A stretch of DNA of 47,989 bases, from assembly GCF_026341125.1 (NCBI RefSeq), contig NZ_JAPEOR010000009.1:1-47989 (forward strand). The letters run 5' to 3'. Within the stretch, counting starts at the first letter, position 1; each line of letters begins with the position of its first letter. Positions 16,232 through 25,400 of this stretch are shown here, piece after piece. This DNA is from Streptomyces sp. NBC_01142 (GTDB taxonomy: Bacteria; Actinomycetota; Actinomycetes; Streptomycetales; Streptomycetaceae). The translations under genes were made by a program, and so were the position numbers. Below the pieces are notes generated by a model. The model was not told the DNA's origin, did not search any database, and was given only the letters and a program-made list of their open reading frames with translations.

Positions 16232-17827
16232 TTGAGCGAGCAGCCCGTTTCCCTCACCGGCCCTGAGGACTGGATGAGCGGTGTTGGACCGGATGCATAC
16301 GCTCTGGCGTGGGTGGGCCCCGAGCCGGATCCGGTCGGTGCGCTGAGCCCGCCGGTGGCGGGCTTGGCAGGTGTCGAGCGCGCGGAGTTCGACACCCAGC
16401 GTCTGGTGCTGGAGGAGGTCGTGCACGCCGGTGCGGCGGAGGCGCTGCGCCGCTGGATGGTGCTGGAGGACGGGCAGCGGCACCTCGCCGTCATCGCAGC
16501 CGACCCTCAGACTCCGGGCGGTGTGCGCGAGCTCAGCGCGGGCATGCTGGTCCGGGCGGTGCTGGAGGACAAGGAGCCCGCCCCCGGCCAGCCGCAGCTG
16601 ACAGTGCTGCTGAGCGAGTGGCTGTACCTGCGCAACGCCCGCGCACCACAGGGCCTCGAGCTCGGCTGGGTGACAGCGGCGGCGGCCTGGGCCCTGCACA
16701 TGCGCGACTTCACGCCCTTTCCGCCGCCGGGCATCGTTGCCCGGGCTCTTGCCTCCTCCGGTGAGCAGGGCCTGGCCACCGAGGCGCTCATCGAGGAGAG
16801 TGCCGCGTCGGTGTGCAATCTCCTCGCCCGCGCGCAGCTGCCCTACCGCAGCAGGGACGAACTCGTCGCCGACTGGCGGACCTTGGATGCCATGGCCGCC
16901 AACGTGCCGGTGCTGGCGGAGAGCACCTTGTGGCTGCTGGACGAGATGGCGCTGCGTGACGTGCACGCCCAGCAGCTACGGGCCATCCTCGAGCCGGACA
17001 TAACCGACCACCTGACCGACCGGCTGACCAGCACCCGGCTCGGCGATCAGCGCGGCTATCCGCCGCTCGATCCGCAGCGCACCGCGCTGCTGCAGCAGGC
17101 CCGGCAGGCCGTCCGCGCCTACACCGCCGCCGCTCATGGCGGGCAGCCGCGCGCCGCGCAGCAATTGCTGGACGCCTTCCCCGTCCCGGCCAGAGCGCTC
17201 GAGGTTCCCGGCCCGGCCGCCGCCTGGCGCGAGGTCTCCTCCACGGCGCAGCAGGCCGCCGGCCGGCTGGCCGATCAGCGCGCGCTGGCGTTCGAGGAGA
17301 CCAGCGCCTCCTACCTCGCCGACCCTGAGCTACTCAACGCCACCCGCGGCTACCTCGATACGCGGCAGGCGCAGCTGCAGGTGGTGCACGACGCGCTGGG
17401 TCGGCTCAACGACGGCCCCGCTCCGGTGCCGGGTCTGCTGCCCGCCGAACTCGCCGACGCCGCCGCCGGGCTGAGCGTCCTGCGCGTCACGGAGGCCTTC
17501 GGTACTACCGCCCGCGCCCGCCAGGCGTTGGACGGCCAGATCGCCTACCAGAAGCAGCGGCCCGCATCACCGCCCTGGCGCCTGCCCCGGGACCTGGAAG
17601 TCGTACGGCTGCAGACGGTGCGCGACCGGCTCGACCAACTGCCCGGCGAAAGTCCCGCCCTCGACGAGCGGGACATCCACCAGCGCGTGAGGGCCGTTAT
17701 GACCCGCACTACGCCCGCTGCACCTGCCGTGTCGCTCCCGCCGCTGCGCCGGCCGGCTGCGGCCGACCCACGTCACAGCCATCCGCACCAGCTCACCTCT
17801 CTCCCAACGCCCGGGCTCCAGCCCTGA
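16232..17827 (+). CDS. 531-residue helical protein of unknown function
   Basis: An Ala/Leu-rich, mostly helical soluble protein. I recognise no family. Acidic helices such as DTQRLVLEEVVHAGAAEALR and long amphipathic stretches are visible. The tail is Pro/His-rich and likely disordered. There is no signal peptide, membrane segment, P-loop or metal motif. The TTG at 16232 is preferred because GGGAGAAAGG lies 8 bp upstream; an in-frame GTG at 16205 is the alternative. It follows the decarboxylase-Nudix pair on the same strand after a 300-bp gap and ends in a strong terminator. Confidence 0.65.
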   Translation: MSEQPVSLTGPEDWMSGVGPDAYALAWVGPEPDPVGALSPPVAGLAGVERAEFDTQRLVLEEVVHAGAAEALRRWMVLEDGQRHLAVIAADPQTPGGVRELSAGMLVRAVLEDKEPAPGQPQLTVLLSEWLYLRNARAPQGLELGWVTAAAAWALHMRDFTPFPPPGIVARALASSGEQGLATEALIEESAASVCNLLARAQLPYRSRDELVADWRTLDAMAANVPVLAESTLWLLDEMALRDVHAQQLRAILEPDITDHLTDRLTSTRLGDQRGYPPLDPQRTALLQQARQAVRAYTAAAHGGQPRAAQQLLDAFPVPARALEVPGPAAAWREVSSTAQQAAGRLADQRALAFEETSASYLADPELLNATRGYLDTRQAQLQVVHDALGRLNDGPAPVPGLLPAELADAAAGLSVLRVTEAFGTTARARQALDGQIAYQKQRPASPPWRLPRDLEVVRLQTVRDRLDQLPGESPALDERDIHQRVRAVMTRTTPAAPAVSLPPLRRPAAADPRHSHPHQLTSLPTPGLQP

Positions 17828-17884
17828 GCAGAGCAAGACGCGCCAGCGCGTTGATGCTGGCGCTGGCGCCGTTTTCGGCGGTGC

Positions 17885-17920
17885 GGCGCCCGCCTGCCGG
17901 TGTCGCGGCAGGCGGGCGCC
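17885..17920. terminator. Bidirectional terminator between convergent genes
   Basis: A perfect 14-bp stem (GGCGCCCGCCTGCC at 17885-17898 pairing with 17907-17920). It lies between the plus-strand 531-residue gene and the minus-strand 42-residue gene, 3 bp from the latter's stop. Confidence 0.75.
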
Positions 17921-17923
17921 CGG

Positions 17924-18052
17924 TTACGCGGACAGCCACTGCCATACCAGCTGTACGGCCAGCGCTCCCGCGCCGGTGACCGTGCCCCGCAGCAGGGCCC
18001 AGCCGGCCGTACGGGCGAGCTTTCGCAGAGGGTTGGGCTTGCGTGTTTCCAT
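17924..18052 (-). CDS. 42-residue membrane-associated peptide
   Basis: The ATG at 18052 follows a strong GGGAGGAG site. It starts METRKPNPLRKLARTAGW, a basic N-terminus, and is followed by one hydrophobic helix (ALLRGTVTGAGALAVQLVWQ) and a TAA stop. The layout is that of a small single-pass membrane protein with a positive-inside N-terminus. Its own terminator follows directly. Function is unknown; small membrane peptides on Streptomyces plasmids often take part in spread or exclusion, but nothing here shows that. Confidence 0.5.
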   Translation of the reverse strand: METRKPNPLRKLARTAGWALLRGTVTGAGALAVQLVWQWLSA

Positions 18053-18208
18053 GTGTCGCTCCTCCCGAGTCAGCGCCCACCCCCCTTGGGCGGCCGCGCT
18101 CTCAGGAGGCCCTGCCGGGAGGGCGTCCGGCGATGTTCCGGTTCGCCGGAAATCCGGTCCGGCAGCCGTTTACGCTGCTCACACAGGGGAGCTGCGGACA
18201 CAAGAACG

Positions 18209-18234
18209 CGTCCGGTCCGGATCCGGACCGGACG
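18209..18234. promoter_or_regulatory. Perfect 26-bp palindrome upstream of the pentapeptide gene
   Basis: Every base of 18209-18234 is self-complementary (CGTCCGGTCCGGA and its exact complement). It ends 24 bp before the GTG start at 18259. A related TCCGGTTCGCCGGA half-dyad lies at about 18138. It is well placed for a repressor operator. Confidence 0.55.
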
Positions 18235-18258
18235 ATGCGTGCCGGAGAAAGGACCGCG

Positions 18259-20550
18259 GTGGCGGGGGAGGAACCGAGCGCACAGGCCGCGTTGATCACG
18301 GCCTTGCGAGACCTCAAGGGCAAGGCTCGCCTGGGCGACAACGGGCACATCATCCGCTACGGAGAGCGCCATTCGCCGCGGGTCGACTTCAAGTCCTCGA
18401 CCCTCAGTGACTGGTTCACCGGCCAGTCGGTGCCCTCCGACCCAGTCAGTTTCAGGGCGCTGATCGACTTTCTGCAGGAGCAGGCCCGCCGCAAGTCGGG
18501 CCGTCCCACCACGCCCTGGCAGTGGTGGGAGACGCTGCGGATGGCGGCGCGTGAGGAGCGCCGCCAGCAAGGCCGCCCTCGTCTTCCCCACGAGGTCCTG
18601 GCAGCCGACCACGCCGCGACGCCTGCGGGTTTAGTCTCTGTGATGACCCCTGCTGTCCCGGGCCCGGAGCCGGATGGGACGGCAGGTCCACAGCACGATC
18701 AGCCAGCTGACCCCGTGCAGATCCCGGCACAGATCACGACCGCTGCCGCAGCGGTCCGCGTGCAGCCGCCGTGGCCGGTGTGTGAGAGCGGAGCACCGCA
18801 CTGCCTGGGACGCCGGGTTGAGCCCTATCAAGGCTGTCTGCCGCACCTCGCTGCCGGTGAACGCGAGGCCTACCTCAACAGTCTGGGCCCCGGCTCAGAC
18901 ATCGACCTGCGCGGCACCGTGGTCACCCACGACGCCCTGACAGACCTCTTGAATCGCACACGCATCAACGGTCGGCCCCACCTGGGCCGTACTCAGTGGG
19001 ACAGTGCACGCTTCGCCGGAGAGGCCGACTTCGCCCGCGTGATCTTCAAAGGCCCCTGCAGCTTCAGCGACGTCACCTTCGTCGGCGACACGGACTTCGC
19101 CGGGGCCACCTTCGAGGCGGACGCGGACTTCACCGGCAGCACCTTCACCGACAACGCCTGGTTCAATGCAGCCCTCTGGAACGGTAAGAGCCTGTTCGAC
19201 GAGGTCACCTTCAGCGGGACCACCAGCTTCGACAGCGCCAGTCTCCGACTCGGCCGGTTCGCTTACGTCTCCTTCGGGGAGGTCCACTTCAACCGCGCGA
19301 CCTTTGCGGAAGGTGCCGAGTTCCCCGGCTGCACCTTCGGCGGCCGCGCCGACTTCACCGCGACCGCGTTCGCCAGTCACGCGCGCTTCCAGGCCAGCAC
19401 GTTCTCGGCGGAGGCCGCCTTCGACCAGACCGTATTCAGCACCAACGCGGACTTCAACGGCGTGGCCTTCGGCAATGTGCATGAGCTCGGCCCCCTTACC
19501 TGCGAGGGCACGCTCGACCTGACCGGGGCACTGTTCACCGGGCCCGTCGGGGTCGCGGCGTCCGCGGCGCGCGTGGTGTGCCGGCGTACCCGGTTCGAAT
19601 CCGCCTCGATGCTCACGCTGCGCCACGCCGAGGTCATCGTGGAGGACGTTGCGCTGAACTGGCCCCTGGAGATCGTCTCATCCGGTTCCCCGCTGGTGGC
19701 GAAGGACGGGTCGGCCGTGGCCGACCCGTCGAACGACGACCCAGCCGTGCGCCTGCTGTCCCTGAGGGGAACGGACGCCGCCCACCTGGCCCTGAGGGAC
19801 CTCGATCTGTCCCGCTGCCACTTCAACGGCGCCTTCCACCTTGACCTCATCCACCTCTCGGGGCGCTGCCGCTTCGCCTCCACGCCCCTCGGCGTCCGCT
19901 GGCGCCGCGGACTTCCGGTGACCTTCAAGCGGCGCGCGGCTCTGGCCGAGGAGCATCACTGGCACGCGGCACGAGGACGGCAGGGCTGGATACCCGCGCC
20001 AGCAGGTACCGAGATCCTGGCCGCCGAGCAGCTGCACTACCTGTACCAGTCGCTGCGCAGCGCCGCCGAGAGCCAGCACCGGCCCGAGGCACTGGACTTC
20101 GCCTACGGCCAGAAAGAGTTCCGCCGCCACGACCCCGCGAACCCCCTGCCCGAGCGGCTGCTCCTCTTTTTCCACTGGCTCGTGTCCGGCTACGGCCTGC
20201 GGGTCAGGCGCATCTTGATGTGCCTGGCCGCGAGCATCGCGGCCAGCATGGTGGTCCTGATGCTGTGGGGGCTGCCCAAGAGCCCGATCGACCCGCAGCT
20301 GCGCGGCAGCCCCACGAGTCTGCAAAGTGCCCGCCCCGTCCCGCCGGACCAGGCTCTGACGCACCGGCTGACGCCCGGGCGCTTCGAACAGTCGCTGCGG
20401 GTCGTCCTGCACGCGGCACTGCTGCGGCCGTCCCCGATTCCGCTCACCGCGGCGGGCACCTACGCCGAGCTGTCCTGCCGCATGGCCGAGCCGGGGCTTG
20501 TCCTGCTCGCGGTGCTGACTCTGCGGCGCCGCACCCGAGCATCCGGCTGA
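18259..20550 (+). CDS. Pentapeptide-repeat membrane protein with N-terminal HTH-like domain
   Basis: A 763-residue protein. An N-terminal segment (about 1-90) has an HTH-like helix set including SSTLSDWFTGQSVPSDPVSF, often seen at the start of Streptomyces regulators. The middle (about 240-420) is a run of pentapeptide-type repeats of A(D/N)F(x)(x)(A/T)xF form (DFAGATFEADADFTGSTF and similar), predicting a right-handed beta-helix. Near the C-terminus MCLAASIAASMVVLMLWGL and a second hydrophobic stretch suggest membrane anchoring. The start GTG at 18259 has GGAGAAAGG upstream. A 26-bp palindrome lies just before it. The function is unknown. Confidence 0.7.
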   Translation: MAGEEPSAQAALITALRDLKGKARLGDNGHIIRYGERHSPRVDFKSSTLSDWFTGQSVPSDPVSFRALIDFLQEQARRKSGRPTTPWQWWETLRMAAREERRQQGRPRLPHEVLAADHAATPAGLVSVMTPAVPGPEPDGTAGPQHDQPADPVQIPAQITTAAAAVRVQPPWPVCESGAPHCLGRRVEPYQGCLPHLAAGEREAYLNSLGPGSDIDLRGTVVTHDALTDLLNRTRINGRPHLGRTQWDSARFAGEADFARVIFKGPCSFSDVTFVGDTDFAGATFEADADFTGSTFTDNAWFNAALWNGKSLFDEVTFSGTTSFDSASLRLGRFAYVSFGEVHFNRATFAEGAEFPGCTFGGRADFTATAFASHARFQASTFSAEAAFDQTVFSTNADFNGVAFGNVHELGPLTCEGTLDLTGALFTGPVGVAASAARVVCRRTRFESASMLTLRHAEVIVEDVALNWPLEIVSSGSPLVAKDGSAVADPSNDDPAVRLLSLRGTDAAHLALRDLDLSRCHFNGAFHLDLIHLSGRCRFASTPLGVRWRRGLPVTFKRRAALAEEHHWHAARGRQGWIPAPAGTEILAAEQLHYLYQSLRSAAESQHRPEALDFAYGQKEFRRHDPANPLPERLLLFFHWLVSGYGLRVRRILMCLAASIAASMVVLMLWGLPKSPIDPQLRGSPTSLQSARPVPPDQALTHRLTPGRFEQSLRVVLHAALLRPSPIPLTAAGTYAELSCRMAEPGLVLLAVLTLRRRTRASG

Positions 20551-20594
20551 CCAAGACTGCGGACCTGTGATCGTGGCGCGCTGCGGTGCCGTGG

Positions 20595-21158
20595 TCAGCG
20601 TGTCTGCCCGCCGCGGCGCGGCCCCGGGCGGGGCCGGCGGCGCGGGGCGTCGCCGTCGGCGGGGGCGGACGGGGAGGAGAAGCCGCCCGGCACGCCGGCG
20701 CGTGCGGGTGCCGGGACCTTCGGCGCGGGCGCCTTGAGGGCGGTGGCTGCGGGCCGTGGGCGCGGGGCGCGGGCGATGGTCCTGGCGTGAGGGATCAGGG
20801 GGGCGCAGGTCTCGCAGACCTCTTCGACGCTCCACACCCGGCCGATGGTCGGGTCGTGGCGCAGGATCAGCACCGCGGCGCCGGTGCAGTGCACCCTGGT
20901 GTCCTCGTGGGCGGCGCAGCGGTCGGCGCGGCAGTGGCAGGCGGCGTTGGGCCGCAGGGTGGCCGCCTTGGCGTGGGCGGCCGCATGCCGGGCGGCGAAG
21001 GCGCGCAGCGCCGGAAGATCCTTGGAGCGGGCCGGCATCCGGCACGCCGAGGTACTGCAGGTGACGGTGGCCGAGCGGTCGGCGAAACCGGTGAGCCGGA
21101 CAGTCCAGACCCGCCCGGGGATGCGCTCGGTGGAGGATTCGCTGTACGCGGTCGTCAC
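20595..21158 (-). CDS. Cys/His-rich conserved protein near the relaxase
   Basis: A 187-residue protein. The middle holds clustered Cys/His residues (VTCSTSACR, CHCRADRCAAH, HCTGAAVLI, EVCETCAPLI) that could bind one or two zinc ions. A WSVEEVCETC segment is reminiscent of small conserved proteins next to mobilisation genes on Streptomyces plasmids. The C-terminal 60 residues are Pro/Arg/Ala-rich. The GTG at 21158 is the chosen start. It converges with the pentapeptide gene, leaving 44 bp between stops. Confidence 0.55.
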   Translation of the reverse strand: MTTAYSESSTERIPGRVWTVRLTGFADRSATVTCSTSACRMPARSKDLPALRAFAARHAAAHAKAATLRPNAACHCRADRCAAHEDTRVHCTGAAVLILRHDPTIGRVWSVEEVCETCAPLIPHARTIARAPRPRPAATALKAPAPKVPAPARAGVPGGFSSPSAPADGDAPRRRPRPGPRRGGQTR

Positions 21159-21465
21159 GCGGGCCGTCCGTTCGTGTGGGGGGTGCTGTCGATCCACTAT
21201 GTGCTACCCGCGTGCCGCTTGGGCAGCAGGTTTTCTGCCTGGGCGGTGTCTTCCCGAGCGGTGAGTCCGCAGGATGCGGCCGTGTCCCACCAGACGGCAG
21301 AGTCCCCGTTTCGCGGTGGAGCGAAGCCACGCAGCAACCTCTTGACCTTTTCGGGTCTTTTCGCGTGCGAGGCCGGCACGGCCCTACCGTGGTGGCAATC
21401 GGTCCCGGATGCGGGCCCGACAGGTCGCACCGCTCAACGGACCGGTGAGCTCAAAGGGGTTGGGG

Positions 21466-21603
21466 ATGCGCTTACGGACCGACAGCGGCGGCCCGAACGG
21501 CAACGGCCGCTGGAAGAACGGATCAGCCTGGCCGCACCCGGGGGCACCGCAGCCCCCGGTCGGCAGCACACCGCCGCAGAGCGCAGGCCATGCAGGTTCC
21601 TGA
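21466..21603 (+). CDS. Possible 45-residue peptide
   Basis: The ATG at 21466 follows AAAGGGG. The peptide is Gly/Asn/Pro-rich (TDSGGPNGNGRWKNGSAWPH) with no hydrophobic segment. A TTGACC box lies at about 21342. It lies in the 527-bp space 21159-21685, which otherwise shows no gene. Coding status is uncertain. Confidence 0.3.
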   Translation: MRLRTDSGGPNGNGRWKNGSAWPHPGAPQPPVGSTPPQSAGHAGS

Positions 21604-21685
21604 CCCCGCCCTCAGCCGGGCCGTCCTGATCAGCGCACGATGTCGGCCCCGTGGCATGGCCGTCTGCGCCGTGCCGGGCGCGGCT

Positions 21686-22414
21686 TCAGGCGAGCGGCAG
21701 GGCGCTGTTGCGGTCGCCCCTGGTGCGTGCGTGCGGCGGGCGGATGAGGATGCGCGGGTTGAGCGGACCGGGGGTGAACCCGCGGCGCAGGTAGGCGCGG
21801 TGGGCGGCGGGGCTGTTGGGCACGACGACGAGTCCGGCCTCGTGGGTGTCGGCCAGATGCAGCGCGTGGTGGACCAGTCGGCCTGCCGAGACGGGGTCGT
21901 CTTCGCGGGCGACGAGGCTGCCCGCTTCCCACCAGGTGCCGCCGGTGCTGTTGCGCAGATAGTGGACGGTGGTGGTGACCGGGACGATCGTGCGGGCGCG
22001 TAGCAGCATGTTGCCGGTCTCGGCCGGCACGGAGAACATCACGGCGATGGCGATCCCGTAGGCCGCGAGCGGCCACGCTCCGAGGGCGACGGCCCAGGCG
22101 GCGGCCTGCAGTGGCAGCCAGAGCCAGGCGACGAGCACTGCGATGCCCAGCAGGAGGACACCTGCGTATGCGGCCCGGCGGGGCCAGGGCATGCGGGGGC
22201 CGGTGACCGAGACGGTGGCGGTGCCGTGGGCGAGGACGCGGCCGCCGGCGTGCATGACGGCGAGGGCGAGCAGCCACAGCCAGCAGGCGGCGGGCCGGGT
22301 GCAGGGGTGGATGGGCGGCGGGCCGAGGCGGCGCTGGGCGAGGGCGGCCAGGCGGGGCAGTTGGCGCCAGCGGGGGCGCAGGGGGGCGGGTATGTCCAGG
22401 CGGGTGGCGGTCAT
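21686..22414 (-). CDS. Membrane-anchored GNAT-like protein
   Basis: A 242-residue protein. Three or four hydrophobic helices occupy about residues 40-140 (CWLWLLALAVMHAGG, AAYAGVLLLGIAVLVAWLWL, AVALGAWPLAAYGIAIAVMF). The C-terminal half resembles the end of a GNAT acetyltransferase: GRLVHHALHLADTHEAGLVV, then an NSPAAHRAYLRRGFTPG signature. It starts 12 bp after the relaxase stop on the same strand, so the two are likely co-transcribed. Whether it still binds acetyl-CoA is unclear, as the N-terminal part of the fold is hard to place. Confidence 0.6.
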   Translation of the reverse strand: MTATRLDIPAPLRPRWRQLPRLAALAQRRLGPPPIHPCTRPAACWLWLLALAVMHAGGRVLAHGTATVSVTGPRMPWPRRAAYAGVLLLGIAVLVAWLWLPLQAAAWAVALGAWPLAAYGIAIAVMFSVPAETGNMLLRARTIVPVTTTVHYLRNSTGGTWWEAGSLVAREDDPVSAGRLVHHALHLADTHEAGLVVVPNSPAAHRAYLRRGFTPGPLNPRILIRPPHARTRGDRNSALPLA

Positions 22415-22426
22415 CTCGGTCCATTC

Positions 22427-25400
22427 TCAGCGGGTCGGAGGTCGGTGGCCGGGCCGGTGCGCCTCGGGCGGGGGCTGCTGGCGCAGCGGCGAGGTCGGCG
22501 GCAGAAGGGCGGCGCGTTCGGCGGCGGTGCGTTCGCGTATCTGCTCCAGGCGGCGCTCGACGCGGGCGTGGGTGTACAGGTCGATGGCGTCGGTGAGGTG
22601 GTCCCATTCCTCGCCGTCGAGGCCCGCGGGGCGCGGGCCCATGACGTCGGGGCCTGCGCGGTGGTGGCGGCGCCGGTAGTCGCCGATGGCGGTCAGGAGC
22701 TTGGTGTAGGTGCGCTGTTCGTCCTCGTCGTCCTCTCCGGGTGCGGTGATCTCCTCCATCCAGGATTCGGGCAGGGGTTCGCCGGCGAGCACGGCGGCCA
22801 GGGCACGCCGCGCGAGGCGCGCGTCCAGTGCGCCGTAGGAGAGGGGGGCGACGCCGAAGGGGTCGCGCAGGGCCGGGTGGTCGGGCAGGGGGCCGGTGGG
22901 CGGCGGCGTGTCGAGGTGGCTGAGGGCCGCTTCGATCATGACCGAGGCGGGGGCGTCGGATGGGGGGAGGTGCACCGGGCGGCGGCGTCCGGTCAGGGCG
23001 CGTACCCGGGCGTCCAGGTCGTCCCAGGCCGCGGCATCGGTGGGGTCGGCGGGGCGCGGGCCCAGTCCGGGGGCGCCGGTGATGGCGTGGCGGGTGCGCC
23101 ACAGTTCCACCAGTGCGGCGGTGGTGGCCCACGCGTGGCGGCGCCTGGGGGCGCTGGTGGGTGGCGGCGGGCCGAGCGGGTGGGCCCAGGGGGGCGGGGC
23201 GGCGGCCAGGGTGTGGCCGCGGTCGGCGAGTGAGCGGGCCAGGATGCGGTGGCGCTCGGCGAGGTGTGTGACCCAGTGCTCGGGGGTGTCGCGGTGGACC
23301 AGGGCGCGGGAGTCGGCGACCCAGTCGGGTATTTCACCGCGGTGGTTGGGGCGGTGAGGGGCGTGGTCGGGCAGGCGCTCGCGCCACCGCAGCTCGGCGT
23401 AGATCTTGTCGGAGACGGCGTCGGCGCGGGCCAGCGCGGCGCGCGCGGAGTGCTGGCGCTGGGCCGTGGTGGCGCGCCGGGTCGACAGGGTTCGGCGGAT
23501 CGCGGCCAGTGAGGTGGCGCTGCTGGTGGCCCGCTCGCGCTGGAAGTCCTCGCGGGCGGTGTCGCGCCAGTTGAGGGCGCGGCGCAGCTGGGACTCGCGG
23601 GTGAGGTCGGCGATGACGTGCCGGGCCGTGGTGGAGAGCGGGGTTTTGTTCGTCTGGGCGCGGCGGATCTGGGTGCGTACGAGGGCCAGTTGGGCGGCGA
23701 GCTCGCGGCGGGTCAACTCGCCGAGGGGCCGCTGGTCCCAGGCGGGATGGGTGTGGCCGGCGCGGGTGGTGACTTCGGTGGGCAGGTGGGTGAAGGCGGC
23801 GTCGGCGGCCTTGAGTGCCTCGCGGGCGGTGGCGCGGTGGGAGGCGGCGAGCCGGGTGAGGGTGTGCAGTTGGGTCAGCGTGAGCGCGGCCAGGGGACGG
23901 GGCCGGTCGTCCTGCTGGGCTTCGGCGGCGTCCTGCAGGCGCTCGCGCAGCCGCCAGGTGAGCACCGCGGAGGGGTCGTCCGCGTCGGCGAAGCCGCGCT
24001 TGGGCACGGTGCTTCCCAGCAGGCGGGGCAGGTCGAACCCGGCTCGCTCGGCGTCGTGGAGCGCGCGGATCAGGGCCGGGTAGGCGTCGGCGGCCATGAA
24101 CATCGCGGCCCGGTCGGGGCCGAGGGCGTGCTCGAGCAGGCCGGTCAGCCGGGCGGTGGTGGCGCGTTCGGCGACGTCGGCGAACTCGGCGGACAGCTGC
24201 CCGGGCGCGGCGATTTCCTGTTGCAGGGCGGTGATCGACTCGGTCGCCGACAGCTGGGCGCGGCGCCTCGCGGCGATCGAGGCGAGCACGTCGTCCATGC
24301 GGTCGCCGTCCTCGATCGCAACGTAGAGGCGGTTGGTGCGCGCCCCGCGGGTCAGCTGGACGTAGACGCCTTCGCGGTTGGAGCGGGCTGAGGCCAGCGC
24401 GTGCGAGGTGTCGACTGTCATGCCCTGGGAGCGGTGGATGGTGGAGGCGTAGCCGAGCTCGCACTGGGCGGCCATGTAGTCGGCGGGCAGGCGGATGCGG
24501 CCGCGGTGCTGGGTGTGGCGGACCACCACGTCGCCGCCGGGCAGGATCTGCTGGATGCGCCAGGTGTCGCCGTTCTTCACGAAGTCCCTGCCGCCGCGCA
24601 CGGTCATGCGGCGGCGGTTGAGGCGGGTGACGATGACGTCGCCGACGTGCGCGTGCTGCCCGGCGCGCAGGGCGGCGGCCCGGCTGGTGTCAACGGTCCC
24701 GGCCTCGATGTGCCAGGCCTGGGCGCGCAGGTTGAGCGCGGTCACGGTCGCCGTGTCGGCGGCCGTCATCAGCGAGGTGAGCCCCTTGGCCAGGTCCTTG
24801 GCCCAGGCGGCGAAGACCATGTCGCACATCGCGTCGTAGTTTCCGGCGACGATCCGGCCCTTGTCCCGGTACCAGTCGAAGGCGGCCCGGTGGTCCTCGC
24901 CGTCGCGCAGGACGAGGGAGGCGTTGGCCTCCCCGTCCGCCCGGAAGCGGTGCAGCTGGTCGAGTTCGACGGCGGCGCCCGCCCGGGAGATGAGCCGCAG
25001 GGCTCCCCCGGCCTCGACGGCGGCGAGCTGGTGGGGGTCGCCGAGCAGGCGCACTACCGCGCCGGCGGCGGCCGCATCGGCGAGGATCCGATCGAGCATG
25101 AGGGTGCCGGCCATGCCCGCCTCGTCGATGAGGACGACGTCGCCAGGCCGTAGGTGGAAGTCCTTGCCGACCGTTTTTCCTTCGGTCGCCCGGCCGCGCT
25201 GGTGCAGCCAGGAGTGCAGGGTGTGGGCGCGCGCTTTGAGGTCGCCGCCGAGGACTTTTGCCGCGCGGGAGGACGGGGCGAGCGGGATCAGCCGGCCGCC
25301 GGCCGCGTCCACGGCCCTCGCCACCAGACGCATCGCCGTGGTCTTTCCGGCGCCCGCCGGTCCAAGGCCTGCCAGCAGCAGCTTCTCGGACAGGACGAAG

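Noticed and set aside
15170..16966. Long minus-strand open frame over the Nudix region
   Set aside because: It is antisense to three well-supported plus-strand genes and has the low-complexity composition typical of GC-rich shadow frames.
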